DNA of 64,000 nucleotides from Leptospira broomii serovar Hurstbridge str. 5399 (GTDB taxonomy: Bacteria > Spirochaetota > Leptospiria > Leptospirales > Leptospiraceae), in the NCBI RefSeq assembly GCF_000243715.2, contig NZ_AHMO02000008.1, positions 2,212,001-2,276,000 on the forward strand, read 5' to 3'. Positions 25,474 through 35,056 of this stretch are shown here, in pieces (position 1 is the stretch's first letter; every line of letters begins with the position of its first letter). Under the pieces are notes generated by a model. That model had not been told where the DNA came from. It ran no database searches and saw only the letters and a program-made list of their open reading frames with translations. The position numbers were made by a program, and so were the translations under genes.

Positions 25474-27420
25474 TTATATTAGACGTATGAGCGGCTTAAT
25501 TGGTAGTCTCTGTAAAAAAAATATTCGTTTACTGTGATATACATTATCGTTATTCTTTAAGAAGCAATCAGCATTAAATAGAGATAATATATCAAGGAAG
25601 CTATAGCCAAGGGTTTCCTTAGTTAGGCCATTCAATTTAGATTTTAAAATATCAACTAGAAGTTTACGGTCTGCATACTCGGGAATAAAGTTATACGTTT
25701 TGCAAAGCTTTCCGTTAGCAGGGTGCTTAAATTGATCCAAAAACAAGATCACATTTGAGAAGAGAATCTGGGGAAAGGAGGACGAATTATCTTTTAGATA
25801 CGCTTCAAAGTGATTAATCGCATTTAATGAAATAGAATTTCGTTTTAAAAGGGGCGGAAAATAATCGCTATCTACATTAATTTTGCCATTTTCAAATTTG
25901 TCTTGAAGAATGGAATCAAACAGAATGAATTTCTTTTCGGTAGGTATTAATTTATACTCAAAGAAGCCTCCAATGTTGAATGAATAACCTACTAAATCAA
26001 TTTTCTCATTAGTCTCAAGATTTTGTATGAAATTATCGTCATTTACTAGATCGACTGCTAAAATCCCGGCCTCTAGATAAAGACCAACATTTTCCTTTAT
26101 ACTATCCGGGACTTCGGGAAAATATGGGTTCAGTCTCAGCGTTTCTGCGGGTCTCATATGATTGAAATAATTCTCAGATGGGCTTATATTCTTCGTATTG
26201 ACTACGCTTGTAGATAGAGGTTCATTATCAAGGGATGAAGAAAGGGGAGAATATTGCGGTATTGCAAATTCGAAATTTAAAATAGAAAATATTTCCTTCA
26301 GCCTTTTGAGTTGAGACTCATTTTTTAGAATAGAGAATAATTTCATTTCATTCGAGTATTTCTTTCCGAGTTTGATATGTTTATTTATCAAAGATTCGAT
26401 TTTCTCTTCCGGCTTGCCTTGTTTCCTTAGGACTTCTCTATATTTTTCGAGTACAACGGGACTATTAAGTCGTTCTTCAAAATCTTTATATTGGTTCATT
26501 AAAACGATTTCCTTTAGGGGATCTTTTTCGGTAGAAAAATATTCAAGAAGAGCCGGGGTTTCATTTTTAGAAATCGGAATTGGCCTATTGATTTTTAGGA
26601 AAGAGGAGAAAAACGTTGCGGTATTCTTTTTAAAATAGCCGTTGATAGAGTCCTGCGAGAGATCGTGCAAATATTTAGATCCAAGCTTATTTTTGACAAT
26701 TCGAGCGCCTTTGATTGTAAGTTCAAGGCGAGCTATATTATCATTCTTGGTTATATTTTTGGAATTTTCCTCTTCCGTCGGGTTGTATACGCGGCTTGTT
26801 CTAATAGGCTTTTTCTTTTCCCTCAGTTCTTTTGCCTTATCGTAGATCGAAATAGATTCAGACTTATTCTTGTAGTAGAGGGTATTTTTGAAATATTTCT
26901 TTTTCTTCTTAACAGGGGAAGGGAAATCGAATAGGCCGAAATAAGAATCGTAGCTTTGCGATAAGCTGAGGTTACAGAATATCTCAATTCGGGAAATCAT
27001 CATTTTCGACGGACCTTTTATCCTTATTCCAGTTCCTTCTAACTTAGAGTTAACTATCTCTATTAATCTTTCATGGTTGATTACAGGATAAGGAACCAAA
27101 TTAGTCTCATTGAATAGTTTAGGGATAGAGAACTTGAAATAGACTTTCGCCTCATTCGAATTATATTTACTTTTAGAGACGAAGATGTTATTCACGAACT
27201 CCAATTTTATACCTTGGCTTTTATCCCCTTTTCTTATCATCTCAGTCGCTCTTTTTCTAAACATCATATTATGATGGCTTAGTAACTCGACATTAGAATT
27301 ATCGCAATAGAGAGTTAAGGAATCTATTCCAACAGAGCTAAACGTATCATTAGATTTGTAGAAAGTAACGGGTAATATATTATTCTTTTCTTTAACTTTA
27401 TAAATAGAGCTATTTAACAT
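25474..27420 (-). CDS. Phage/plasmid Rep-like protein (filamentous-phage CRI/gpII type, tentative)
   Basis: 648 residues. Several patterns recall replication proteins of filamentous phages and rolling-circle plasmids: GIDSLTLYC near the start, MMISRIEIFCNLS (about residue 140), NTLYYKNKSESISIYDKAKE (about 180-200) and NIARLELTIKGARI. These correspond to the R-x-[DE] strand, the YG/YxK loop and the RIE motif of that family. The C-terminal ~300 residues are unfamiliar. Tandem 13-bp repeats lie 67 bases before its ATG, and a tyrosine recombinase lies upstream, fitting an integrated replicon. The call is tentative; no catalytic Tyr could be fixed by eye. Confidence 0.45.
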   Translation of the reverse strand: MLNSSIYKVKEKNNILPVTFYKSNDTFSSVGIDSLTLYCDNSNVELLSHHNMMFRKRATEMIRKGDKSQGIKLEFVNNIFVSKSKYNSNEAKVYFKFSIPKLFNETNLVPYPVINHERLIEIVNSKLEGTGIRIKGPSKMMISRIEIFCNLSLSQSYDSYFGLFDFPSPVKKKKKYFKNTLYYKNKSESISIYDKAKELREKKKPIRTSRVYNPTEEENSKNITKNDNIARLELTIKGARIVKNKLGSKYLHDLSQDSINGYFKKNTATFFSSFLKINRPIPISKNETPALLEYFSTEKDPLKEIVLMNQYKDFEERLNSPVVLEKYREVLRKQGKPEEKIESLINKHIKLGKKYSNEMKLFSILKNESQLKRLKEIFSILNFEFAIPQYSPLSSSLDNEPLSTSVVNTKNISPSENYFNHMRPAETLRLNPYFPEVPDSIKENVGLYLEAGILAVDLVNDDNFIQNLETNEKIDLVGYSFNIGGFFEYKLIPTEKKFILFDSILQDKFENGKINVDSDYFPPLLKRNSISLNAINHFEAYLKDNSSSFPQILFSNVILFLDQFKHPANGKLCKTYNFIPEYADRKLLVDILKSKLNGLTKETLGYSFLDILSLFNADCFLKNNDNVYHSKRIFFLQRLPIKPLIRLI

Positions 27421-27486
27421 AGTATTTTAATCCTTTAATTGGGCACATATAGTTATAGTAAGGAAAACGTTTTATAAAATCTTAAG

Positions 27487-27512
27487 TTTTACGTTATTGT
27501 TTTACGTTATTG
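27487..27512. repeat. Tandem 13-bp repeats upstream of the Rep-like gene
   Basis: TTTTACGTTATTG occurs twice head to tail (27487-27499, 27500-27512), followed by TTATAAAC. Short tandem repeats before a rep gene are typical of iterons or regulator sites. Confidence 0.5.
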
Positions 27513-28317
27513 TTATAAACGGAGGTGGTTAGTGTATGGCTTGTCAAGTAAGCGGCGTTTAAAGCTAAAGAAATGAATTCTCCGGATCGTATTAGTAATA
27601 TACAGTCCAACTGGTAGGGAAGAGAGGAATAGCTCACCTGAAAGTATGGAGTGATGTTTGAGTGTGCTCGAGAAATAGGAGATTCTCGAATCGTTAATTG
27701 CAGGCGCGATTGTAATTTTTCTTCTATAGATTTGTTTAGGTTTTATTATTGTGAAGTCCATCTGTTGAAATTTTCGATCCTTTTGTTCTGACACATGTTG
27801 CAAGTTTTATCATTTTATTTTCCAGTACGTCGGATAGCAGGCACGAATGTTAGACGGGATACGAATCGATGGTTACTTGGGGTCAGTTAAAAAATAATTC
27901 TCGAGAGCAAAAAAAATTACAGGATTTTGGGAAAAGCTAATTTGAACGGAATGTAGGGGGGGGGTAGAGAGGATATATTAAAGAAAAGCGATAATTCTAA
28001 TTATTTCCCCTGAATTATGCACTAAATTTTAAAAATGTCAAGTAGAAAATTATTAAGAAATTAGAATATTCGGAATCTAAACTGTAGTATTGAGATAGGT
28101 TGCTGAAATGAAACATTCGTATATCAACTTTCTCGGAATTTATGTCTTTAATTCCAAGTTACTACTAATTCATTAGCTCGAATTCGAATTTTGGAAAAAG
28201 AACCAACACTACTAGTAGGAAGACCAATGAAGGTAATTTTCTTTTTGAAGAGTTAAATAACAGGAGAGTAACAAATGAGTCGACAGTATAGCTAATCGGA
28301 ATGGATTGCCTTTTTCT
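27513..28317. other. 800-base region with no convincing gene
   Basis: A 96-codon open frame on the minus strand (27513-27803) has no ribosome site or motif and is not called. A run of nine G at 27956-27964 stands out in otherwise AT-rich sequence. The region may hold an origin or leader of the Rep-like gene. Confidence 0.45.
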
Positions 28318-28716
28318 TCAAGGATTATCAATTTCAGCTACTTTTGAATGGTTCAGATAAATATCCGTAAGACACGGAATGTTAAAGACTGGGTTAGTAA
28401 GATTTTTAGAGTCCGAAAATCCATCCCGTTCTTCTTGTATCCCGTCTATGTGAATCCATTCGTCGGTCTTAATATTTTTTCCGTCGGCAATTTCTCCTCG
28501 GATTAGATATTCATATTCTCCGAACTTCTTTACGAACACTCTTGCATTAGGGGCGATAATTAACTCCTTGCGGAATTCCCAAGTTTCGCTAATACTTTTC
28601 GGTTCCCAGATCATATTGTAGTATGAATAGAGTATGCTTAAGATACGTTTGAAAGTGATGATTCCTTCTGCATCCATCTCTTTCCAAGGTTCTTCCTTTT
28701 CGATTTCTTCTTTCAT
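28318..28716 (-). CDS. Recombinase-linked unknown protein (132 aa)
   Basis: Not recognised. The N-terminal helix WKEMDAEGIITFKRILSILYSYYN matches the fragment at 19658-19774. Both lie directly downstream of an XerC/D-like recombinase, here with 75 bases between. The C-terminal half (VFVKKFGEYEYLIRGEIADG...) is probably beta-rich. Repeated linkage suggests a functional partner, for example a directionality or accessory factor, but this is inference. Confidence 0.6.
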   Translation of the reverse strand: MKEEIEKEEPWKEMDAEGIITFKRILSILYSYYNMIWEPKSISETWEFRKELIIAPNARVFVKKFGEYEYLIRGEIADGKNIKTDEWIHIDGIQEERDGFSDSKNLTNPVFNIPCLTDIYLNHSKVAEIDNP

Positions 28717-28791
28717 AAGTTCCTCTTAAGTTTTATTTATTGATAATCTCCGTACGCATAGATGAACTCGAAGACTTCTATCGGTGCATCT

Positions 28792-29454
28792 TCAGAGGCC
28801 CCAGGAAAGATACTTAGAACCGTCAAAGTAGGGCGGAGTGTAAAAAAGGGAACTGGTGACTGGAGAAGAATGTTGTAGAACTTTTTGGCAGCCGATAGAG
28901 CCTACAGTTTTTAACAATCTATGTCCGACCGTATGTCTCATGGCATGCGGGTGAGCAAGTTTTCCTGAACAAGTAAACACATTCCAGGAATTGACTATTT
29001 TTTGTAGGCCGCGAGTTGAGAGCGGATTTCGAGTTGATTGGTTCCTTTTAGGTCTGGATAGGAAAAAGAAGTCCGATTTTAATTGGAAAGCTGAATGATA
29101 TTCTCGAAGCGATTGGAATGTCGTATCGTCTATTACTGCGTAGGAAATCTTTCCTCCTTTACGAATATAGGAAATTAGAGTTTCGCCCGTCGGAGCTTCG
29201 AGTAATTGAGAGAATCTTAAGGATACGATCTCTTTCGCTCGTAGTCCTGTTTTACTCATGAGTAAAAATAACGCCCGATTACGATATTCTTCTTCGGTTC
29301 TAGGAACTGAAAATCGATTGCTCAGCTCAATCATGGTATGATCGGCAAAGCCTTTACCTACCATCGAAAGATGAGATTTACCGTTTTTTGAAGTAAGATT
29401 TTTCTTCCTTCTTGCTAATTTCAGGTCTATAACGTTTTTTGCAAGAGTTTGCAT
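28792..29454 (-). CDS. XerC/D-like tyrosine recombinase
   Basis: 220 residues, shorter than Xer proteins because the N-terminal core-binding domain is mostly missing. Catalytic motifs are present: [13 protein letters not shown] (box I Arg), [16 protein letters not shown] (box II H-x-x-R) and [10 protein letters not shown] (candidate nucleophile Tyr). [20 protein letters not shown] is shared almost exactly with the broken copy at 19801-20474. Such short recombinases often drive integration of small elements or cassettes. Its partner gene follows at 28318-28716. Confidence 0.85.
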   Translation of the reverse strand: MQTLAKNVIDLKLARRKKNLTSKNGKSHLSMVGKGFADHTMIELSNRFSVPRTEEEYRNRALFLLMSKTGLRAKEIVSLRFSQLLEAPTGETLISYIRKGGKISYAVIDDTTFQSLREYHSAFQLKSDFFFLSRPKRNQSTRNPLSTRGLQKIVNSWNVFTCSGKLAHPHAMRHTVGHRLLKTVGSIGCQKVLQHSSPVTSSLFYTPPYFDGSKYLSWGL

Positions 29455-29778
29455 TTTGTTTACTCTTATCCTAAACTAATATGTAGCATAAGGGCAAATC
29501 GCAAAGTAAAATTTGTTGAAATGAATGCGACTAACGTGAAATTTTATTTGGGCGTTTCTGAAGCGGTCTAAATTACATTAGAAAACCTTCAAGTTCTGAT
29601 TTTCGTAAATTTTCGGAACTGAGAAAGGTTTTTATACCAATGTGAATATTCCTTATGAGCTAAATTTGTGAAAAAATAGGTAGGCAAGAGCTTTCTCAGA
29701 ATGCTATATTTTCGGGTCTTTGTGGAGTTCCCCGATTAAGTGGACACGGAAATGCATTCGGATAGACATTAGATTAAT
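29455..29778. other. Intergenic region upstream of the recombinase and HEPN genes
   Basis: No gene or clear repeat was recognised. It probably holds the divergent promoters of the recombinase and of the gene at 29779. Confidence 0.4.
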
Positions 29779-30939
29779 ATGACAATAATGAGGTCGATGC
29801 CTTTCCCGGATCAACATATCGGTGAGGAATTTGCAATCTATTTGGAAACAATATTTCCTGCGGCATTTCAGGTTGATAAGAATGTTATCAAGCGGGGTCT
29901 CTTTAAGCTTCATTATGATAAATATAGATTTATTTCAAAATTAGAGTATGAAGGAAAAGAAGAAAATTTAGATCAAACTCTTTTAGATTTTAATCATTTT
30001 CGAAATCAGAAAGTTGCCAGAGAAGAAGACTTTATTCTCTTTTCCCAATTGCCATTAAAAGGTTGTTTTGAATCTGAGCATTTCGTTCTGTTCCCGATTA
30101 CGGAACCGAATGTTACGCCTAAAAATTTTTTTGGAGACTGGCCCTTTGCCGTTAGAGTTAAATTTGAGGGCTCACCTATTGAAGCTTTGAATACGCATCG
30201 TATACGATTTATACAATACGAAATAAGATTTTTACTTAATGCACTTATTCGAGATAGTTTGAAATTTTATCCTGAATTTGATAGACAAGAATGGACATTA
30301 AGCTTCCCTGAGATCGGTAAACCGATCCCCGAGTATCGACGAATAGGATACTCATTAATCGAAGAACCTTCTATCCCCCAAATCGGGGAAGTTCCCTTAG
30401 TCCCGTATGAAGATTATTATAATCAAATAGGATTGCGTTTGGAAGAGTGGGAGTTTAAGTTACCAAGCAATTTCTTGGATCTCGTTAATGCATACTATGC
30501 ACTTTCTTCGGGCAATAAAGAGAGATTTATTCGAGCATCTTATTGGGTGAATATTGCACATTTTGTCTATTTAAACTCACGGTCGTTGTATTATCAAAGT
30601 TTAGTCAATGCGCTCGAGAGTTTGGTGCCGCCCGAAGTTGTGGAACAAAATTGTTCTGAATGTGGCAAGAAATTTTATTCATCGAGAAGTTCTGATATAA
30701 GAAAAATGCTTAAAGAGAATGCAAACTGGCTTACTAATAAAGAATTCAGCGAAATTTGGAGTATACGAAGTAAGATTGCCCACGGTGCTAGGTTGCAGCC
30801 AAGCGACGAAGCTCCGGGTTATTTTCGATTTGATCCGGTTAGTAATTCAAGCAGGAGAGAGGAATGGAAACTTTCAAGAATATTAAAGATAATTTTAGTT
30901 AATTGGCTAATGAATAATTCTAAGAATTCGTTAGCCTAA
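29779..30939 (+). CDS. ApeA-like HEPN-domain protein
   Basis: 386 residues. The C-terminal ~130 resemble the ApeA HEPN domain: YYQSLVNALESLVPPEVV, a CSECGKKFYSSRS Cys pair, then EFSEIWSIRSKIAHGARL. The R-x4-H motif (Arg-Ser-Lys-Ile-Ala-His, about residues 331-336) is the ribonuclease signature of HEPN proteins. The N-terminal ~250 residues are likely a sensor or structural part. ApeA proteins protect against phage by cleaving RNA. It stands alone in a defence-rich region. No immunity partner is seen next to it. Confidence 0.6.
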   Translation: MTIMRSMPFPDQHIGEEFAIYLETIFPAAFQVDKNVIKRGLFKLHYDKYRFISKLEYEGKEENLDQTLLDFNHFRNQKVAREEDFILFSQLPLKGCFESEHFVLFPITEPNVTPKNFFGDWPFAVRVKFEGSPIEALNTHRIRFIQYEIRFLLNALIRDSLKFYPEFDRQEWTLSFPEIGKPIPEYRRIGYSLIEEPSIPQIGEVPLVPYEDYYNQIGLRLEEWEFKLPSNFLDLVNAYYALSSGNKERFIRASYWVNIAHFVYLNSRSLYYQSLVNALESLVPPEVVEQNCSECGKKFYSSRSSDIRKMLKENANWLTNKEFSEIWSIRSKIAHGARLQPSDEAPGYFRFDPVSNSSRREEWKLSRILKIILVNWLMNNSKNSLA

Positions 30940-31128
30940 ATAGTGATTCTGTAAAACGCAACTAGGCTAGAGCTATTTTGTCATGACACTATCCCACTTA
31001 AAAATTATAGTAGAGGAAAGTTCGATTTTAATTATTGAGGATTCATTCGGGGACGAAAAATATTAAAGTTCAGTTCTTCGAAAGTATAGTATTCTAGTTG
31101 CGGGAAACTTTCAAGACGTTATCTTATT

Positions 31129-31199
31129 AAATTGTTTGGTCACAATCTCAATCGGTTAGGAGAGCCTTTCCAAAAACGCAAAAAATTTAGAACGTTATC
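31129..31199 (-). mobile_element. Second IS256-type end, inverted
   Basis: On the minus strand this reads GATAACGTTCTAA, then AAAGGCTCTCCTAACC, then GATTGTGACCAAACAATTT, matching the leader at 21656-21735 in order and spacing. No transposase coding follows. It is 9.4 kb from the first relic and in opposite orientation. Confidence 0.65.
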
Positions 31200-31263
31200 A
31201 AATTAACGTATAGTACCTAACAAAGCTAAAGGATAGAATGAATTAATATTGCGATATATTTTA

Positions 31264-32370
31264 CTACAGTTCAATAGAACTGAAAGTTTCTAAAATTACT
31301 CCTTCTATTTTTCTAAATTCGCAAGCGAATATATCGATTCCATTGCGTTTGAATTCATTCCGTAAGGATACAAGCATCTCTTTTTTTTGCATTAGATTAC
31401 AGTATTCTGAAAAATCGATATTCAAAAACCTTTCTTTGTTAATGGCTTTCGTTAAGATAAAGGAAAGAATGGCATTTTCAATTATTTCTCTAACCTCTTC
31501 ATCATCTGCAAAATTCTCTCTGAAAGTGATTAGATAGTTAAATGTAATAGGGTGTCTTATATAAGGATTCAAGTTCAACAACGAACAGGTCAATAGAATT
31601 TCGAGCATTTGCGAAATCAATGCGAAGGATGCGAAAAGAAATAATTTTGGTTCGGAGTTGCTTTTGAGTATATGCGACGTTCCCATCTGGTGGCCTAAAT
31701 AGTTTAAGATTTTCTCCCTTAGAGGCGCGTCCGGGCTTGTCAAAGTGTCAAAAATTAAAGCCTCTTTAAAATGGAGCGGCATATTTTTTTCAATTTCTTC
31801 AAAGTTTGAAAATTCTTCGCAAAAAGTTTCTTCACTTATGAATTCTTTCCCAAAAGAGGCACTGATGATATTTAAGAATAATTCTTGCAATCTCGAGAAT
31901 TGCTCACTTTGGTCGCCATATGCTATGATTTTTATCGGCAAAATGTAGAAGTGATCTTTAAAATTTTCTAATATATTTATAACATCTATATAAACCTTTT
32001 TAAAATATTCCTTTGATGGGTGATTTTTGTCTTTATCATCTGGCATTCTAAAGTAAGTGTTAATTTTGAGAAATGGCTCTGAGATTAAGTGATAATCACC
32101 TAAAGATTTAAAATAAAAATGCTCGGCGTTTAAATTTCCTAGATAAACAGCACCAGAGAGCAGGAAACATTTAAAGTTTTTTGTTAACCGTTCTAATTCA
32201 AATTCAATTATTTGGTACTGTTCTAACCAAAAGAAATTAATTTCATCAATTATTTGTGCGATTTGCTTAAGGCCCGGATCTTCACTTAAAATAGTGTTCT
32301 CATGTCTCTTCAATATTTGATAATAGCATTCTTGAGATTTTCTAGTATTAATTAACAAGTTTTCATTCAT
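31264..32370 (-). CDS. Unknown mainly helical protein (second gene of a pair)
   Basis: 368 residues, not recognised. It is predicted helical throughout (for example NSEPKLFLFASFALISQMLEIL may be a buried or membrane-associated helix) with no signal peptide. It starts five bases after the stop of the 487 aa gene, so the two form an operon. Location among HEPN, GIY-YIG and STAND genes suggests a defence unit of unknown type; this is inferred from context only. Confidence 0.55.
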   Translation of the reverse strand: MNENLLINTRKSQECYYQILKRHENTILSEDPGLKQIAQIIDEINFFWLEQYQIIEFELERLTKNFKCFLLSGAVYLGNLNAEHFYFKSLGDYHLISEPFLKINTYFRMPDDKDKNHPSKEYFKKVYIDVINILENFKDHFYILPIKIIAYGDQSEQFSRLQELFLNIISASFGKEFISEETFCEEFSNFEEIEKNMPLHFKEALIFDTLTSPDAPLREKILNYLGHQMGTSHILKSNSEPKLFLFASFALISQMLEILLTCSLLNLNPYIRHPITFNYLITFRENFADDEEVREIIENAILSFILTKAINKERFLNIDFSEYCNLMQKKEMLVSLRNEFKRNGIDIFACEFRKIEGVILETFSSIEL

Positions 32371-32375
32371 TGGGA

Positions 32376-33839
32376 CTATTGTAGAAATTTTGTTAAAGCT
32401 TCTGGTGTTTCATAGTTTTCGACAATTAGAAAAAGGACTTTTTTGGTCAACATTAGAATATCTGATTTTACATCCGAAAGATTTTGGTTTAAATTGAAAT
32501 CTGGAACTGTGTGATACCGATGATCTGAGTTGTCACAAATTAACATTGAGCTTTCTCTAATGGCTCCCCATAGGCCGTGAGAGAAATTTGAATCATAGTC
32601 GTATAATAAATCGTATAGCTCTTTTTCTCCAACTTCTACGCTTTTTTCCCTTATTCCAAGTTTATCGAAATATTTTAAATCAATATCAATAAACTCTTCC
32701 CATTTAATTTCGTTGACTAATGCCTCGACGATTGGAAGTATAAAATGAGACGTGTTTGTTGAATCGCTTTCACGGGCCTTCAGTAGAAGGAGTTTGTATT
32801 TACTAATACCGTATAGCTTGTAATCAGCCCAGATATTCGGAATTTCTGATTCTTTTTTGATTAGATACTTTAAAATTATATAAATTTCTAAAATTGTACG
32901 AGTTCCATGTCTTCCTAATATGCAGTCTCCAAGAGACTTAGTGGCAATTTCATTTAGTATTTTTAATGAATAACTGGCCGATCCTATAAGGACATCAAAT
33001 TTTTCATCTAAAAGGGATTTTTCCTTATTTGTCAGAAAAATATATTCCAATAATCTCTTTGAATTACTAACGAAAGACTCATAGTCATCTGAATTTAAAT
33101 CAAATTTGAATTGCATTGGCTTACAAGGAGTCATCATACCAATATCCCTCCAAAATTTTTTGCTAAATTTTTTATCTATGTCTGTTGCTGTAATTCCTTC
33201 CATGCTCCGTATGACAGGTCGATAGCTTCTCATTTTCTCGTCATCATGATGAGTTCTACTATATTCTTGGAGGGCTTGTGTTGTAATTCGAGAATCCATC
33301 GATATCTGAATTCTCTTGTTGAAAATATGAAGACAAATGGCCAAGAAGCGTAAATCAGTAGCTTCGTTAGATTGATGGGGGGAGAAAAGGTTTATTGAAT
33401 TGGAAAGAACTTGAAGTCTGTATTCGAAGGTGAGTTCGGGTACATAAAAGTATTTATTGAAGGTCTGGTGTTCATCGTTTCTATATAATATTGTTAAAGG
33501 AGCTATCAATTTGGCATCAACATGGTTGAGAATTATATTGTAAACAATCTCTTGTTCTTCAATAGAAAGTTGGAGAATGGAAGATAGTTTCGGCCCTGTC
33601 AGAGCGATGTTAGATTTTGAAATATCGAAAAGGATTTCGGTTGTTTTGTTTAATCCCTCGTGCCTGCCTAAGTTTGCGAGAATTAATCCTAGCCAAAGAT
33701 ACTCCGGCATTCTACTTTCAGTCCAGGAACTTAGGTTTAGTTTATCTCCCAGTCTGTTGTTTAAGGGCGTTTTGACTACCCCCCTTTTTTTATCGAGGTG
33801 GTGTTGGTTAAGTTTACTATAATTCCTATCGTTTTTCAT
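32376..33839 (-). CDS. DUF5677-like unknown protein (first gene of a pair)
   Basis: 487 residues. The C-terminal half has GRHGTRTILEIYIILKYL (helix), then YLLYDYDSNFSHGLWGAIRES. This arrangement (R-x2-xE...Y..Y...SH) resembles DUF5677 and HEPN-like helical domains. The N-terminal half (EYLWLGLILANLGRHEGLNK) is unfamiliar. It is followed after five bases by the 368 aa gene. I find no nuclease motif that I would trust. A two-gene defence or stress unit is a hypothesis. Confidence 0.55.
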   Translation of the reverse strand: MKNDRNYSKLNQHHLDKKRGVVKTPLNNRLGDKLNLSSWTESRMPEYLWLGLILANLGRHEGLNKTTEILFDISKSNIALTGPKLSSILQLSIEEQEIVYNIILNHVDAKLIAPLTILYRNDEHQTFNKYFYVPELTFEYRLQVLSNSINLFSPHQSNEATDLRFLAICLHIFNKRIQISMDSRITTQALQEYSRTHHDDEKMRSYRPVIRSMEGITATDIDKKFSKKFWRDIGMMTPCKPMQFKFDLNSDDYESFVSNSKRLLEYIFLTNKEKSLLDEKFDVLIGSASYSLKILNEIATKSLGDCILGRHGTRTILEIYIILKYLIKKESEIPNIWADYKLYGISKYKLLLLKARESDSTNTSHFILPIVEALVNEIKWEEFIDIDLKYFDKLGIREKSVEVGEKELYDLLYDYDSNFSHGLWGAIRESSMLICDNSDHRYHTVPDFNLNQNLSDVKSDILMLTKKVLFLIVENYETPEALTKFLQ

Positions 33840-34079
33840 TTGCTATTTTAAGAGACGCTAAATATAGCTTCCGTTTTCCGGATTGGTTAATCGTCAAAAT
33901 TTTCTGCTTCCTGCTTTGTTTGCTTTCGATACGAATCGGAAAGCCCGAGTCATACGGAATTTGAAGAATGAATTGCTTAAAAAGTGTCTCCAAAAACGTA
34001 ACTACGTCTTTTACACATAATTGCTGAACCCCACTAGAAAGCGCAAATGGTTGAAGTTTTCTAACTCATTATGGTATGA

Positions 34080-34943
34080 TCAGGCGTCATCAGTAGAACT
34101 AAAGATATACTTAGCCCAAAAGTAATCAGATTTCGTGTTAGAGCTGCAAGTCGCTTCTTTGTTAGTGTTACTTGAACGGTCTATCCAGTTTTTAATCAAC
34201 AATTTTATATCGTCTATATCTTTGTCGGTAAGATCGAACCACTCTCGTGATACTCGCTTATCGGAAAATGTTTTATGAATTTCCTTTTCTAAAAGACGAT
34301 ACCCATTTATTTTTTCTGAGTGAACAATTTGTAGTTCGACAGAGGAGGCACTCTTAAGTGTTTGGAATCTGCTATTAAGATCCCTAGTAACTCCAATTTT
34401 GAAATATTTTGAATTTGAAATTATATATAGAAATCCTTCCTCAGTTAATTTTTTGTTTTCTTCTATTGTTCTTATTCGCGGTGCATTTCTTTTATATATT
34501 TCATTAATTGTTTTATTTCGATCTTTTCCACTTAAACAACGTAAAAAGTCTAAGACTATGTAGGCGATATCCCACTTAATATCTAGATTCGAAAACGTAT
34601 TATCGATATTCCAGACATTACTGCTGGCGATCATTTTCTCTAGGATAGCTACTTCTTCATTTCTAACGAATAAATCAAAATCATCAATGAAACTGTTCTT
34701 TATAGCAAATTCACCTTCAATAATACTATTTTGAACAAAAAAAATAAATTTTTCCAAAATAAACCATTCTGGAACTATATTGATACCAGTCTTCGAGTAA
34801 TATTCAATGGCAGTTGCCTGGTCATGTGCTGGCATTACGATTCCATGCGTATAGAAGAAATAATTCGTTTGTAATTTTTCAATATCTTCTAAGATTTTAG
34901 TGAGATCGGTATACTTTAAGACTATTTCAGTATCAATATTCAT
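34080..34943 (-). CDS. T5orf172/MUG113-type GIY-YIG domain protein
   Basis: 287 residues. The C-terminal part (about 169-255) is a clear T5orf172/MUG113 domain: GFLYIISNSKYFKIGVTRDL with the G-x-(x)-Y...K-I-G core, then RLLEKEIHKTFSDKRVSREW with the catalytic-type Glu, and WFDLTDKDI. The N-terminal ~165 residues are unfamiliar. Such proteins occur in phages and mobile elements and may be nucleases. It lies at the edge of the accessory region next to surface-protein genes. Confidence 0.75.
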   Translation of the reverse strand: MNIDTEIVLKYTDLTKILEDIEKLQTNYFFYTHGIVMPAHDQATAIEYYSKTGINIVPEWFILEKFIFFVQNSIIEGEFAIKNSFIDDFDLFVRNEEVAILEKMIASSNVWNIDNTFSNLDIKWDIAYIVLDFLRCLSGKDRNKTINEIYKRNAPRIRTIEENKKLTEEGFLYIISNSKYFKIGVTRDLNSRFQTLKSASSVELQIVHSEKINGYRLLEKEIHKTFSDKRVSREWFDLTDKDIDDIKLLIKNWIDRSSNTNKEATCSSNTKSDYFWAKYIFSSTDDA

Positions 34944-35056
34944 TTTTATCGCTTATCTCATCTAACATTATATTTTTTATTGGCAAAAGGAAAATGGCTA
35001 AGATGGTTACAAAGAAAACGTTTTGTAAATTTATCAGGAAGAGTTTCATTTAAAGA

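Noticed and set aside
27513..27803. 96-codon minus-strand frame beside the tandem repeats
   Set aside because: No start context or recognisable pattern; more likely leader or origin region.
27956..27964. Run of nine G as a phase-variable switch
   Set aside because: It is not within a coding frame or an identified promoter, so no variable gene can be named.
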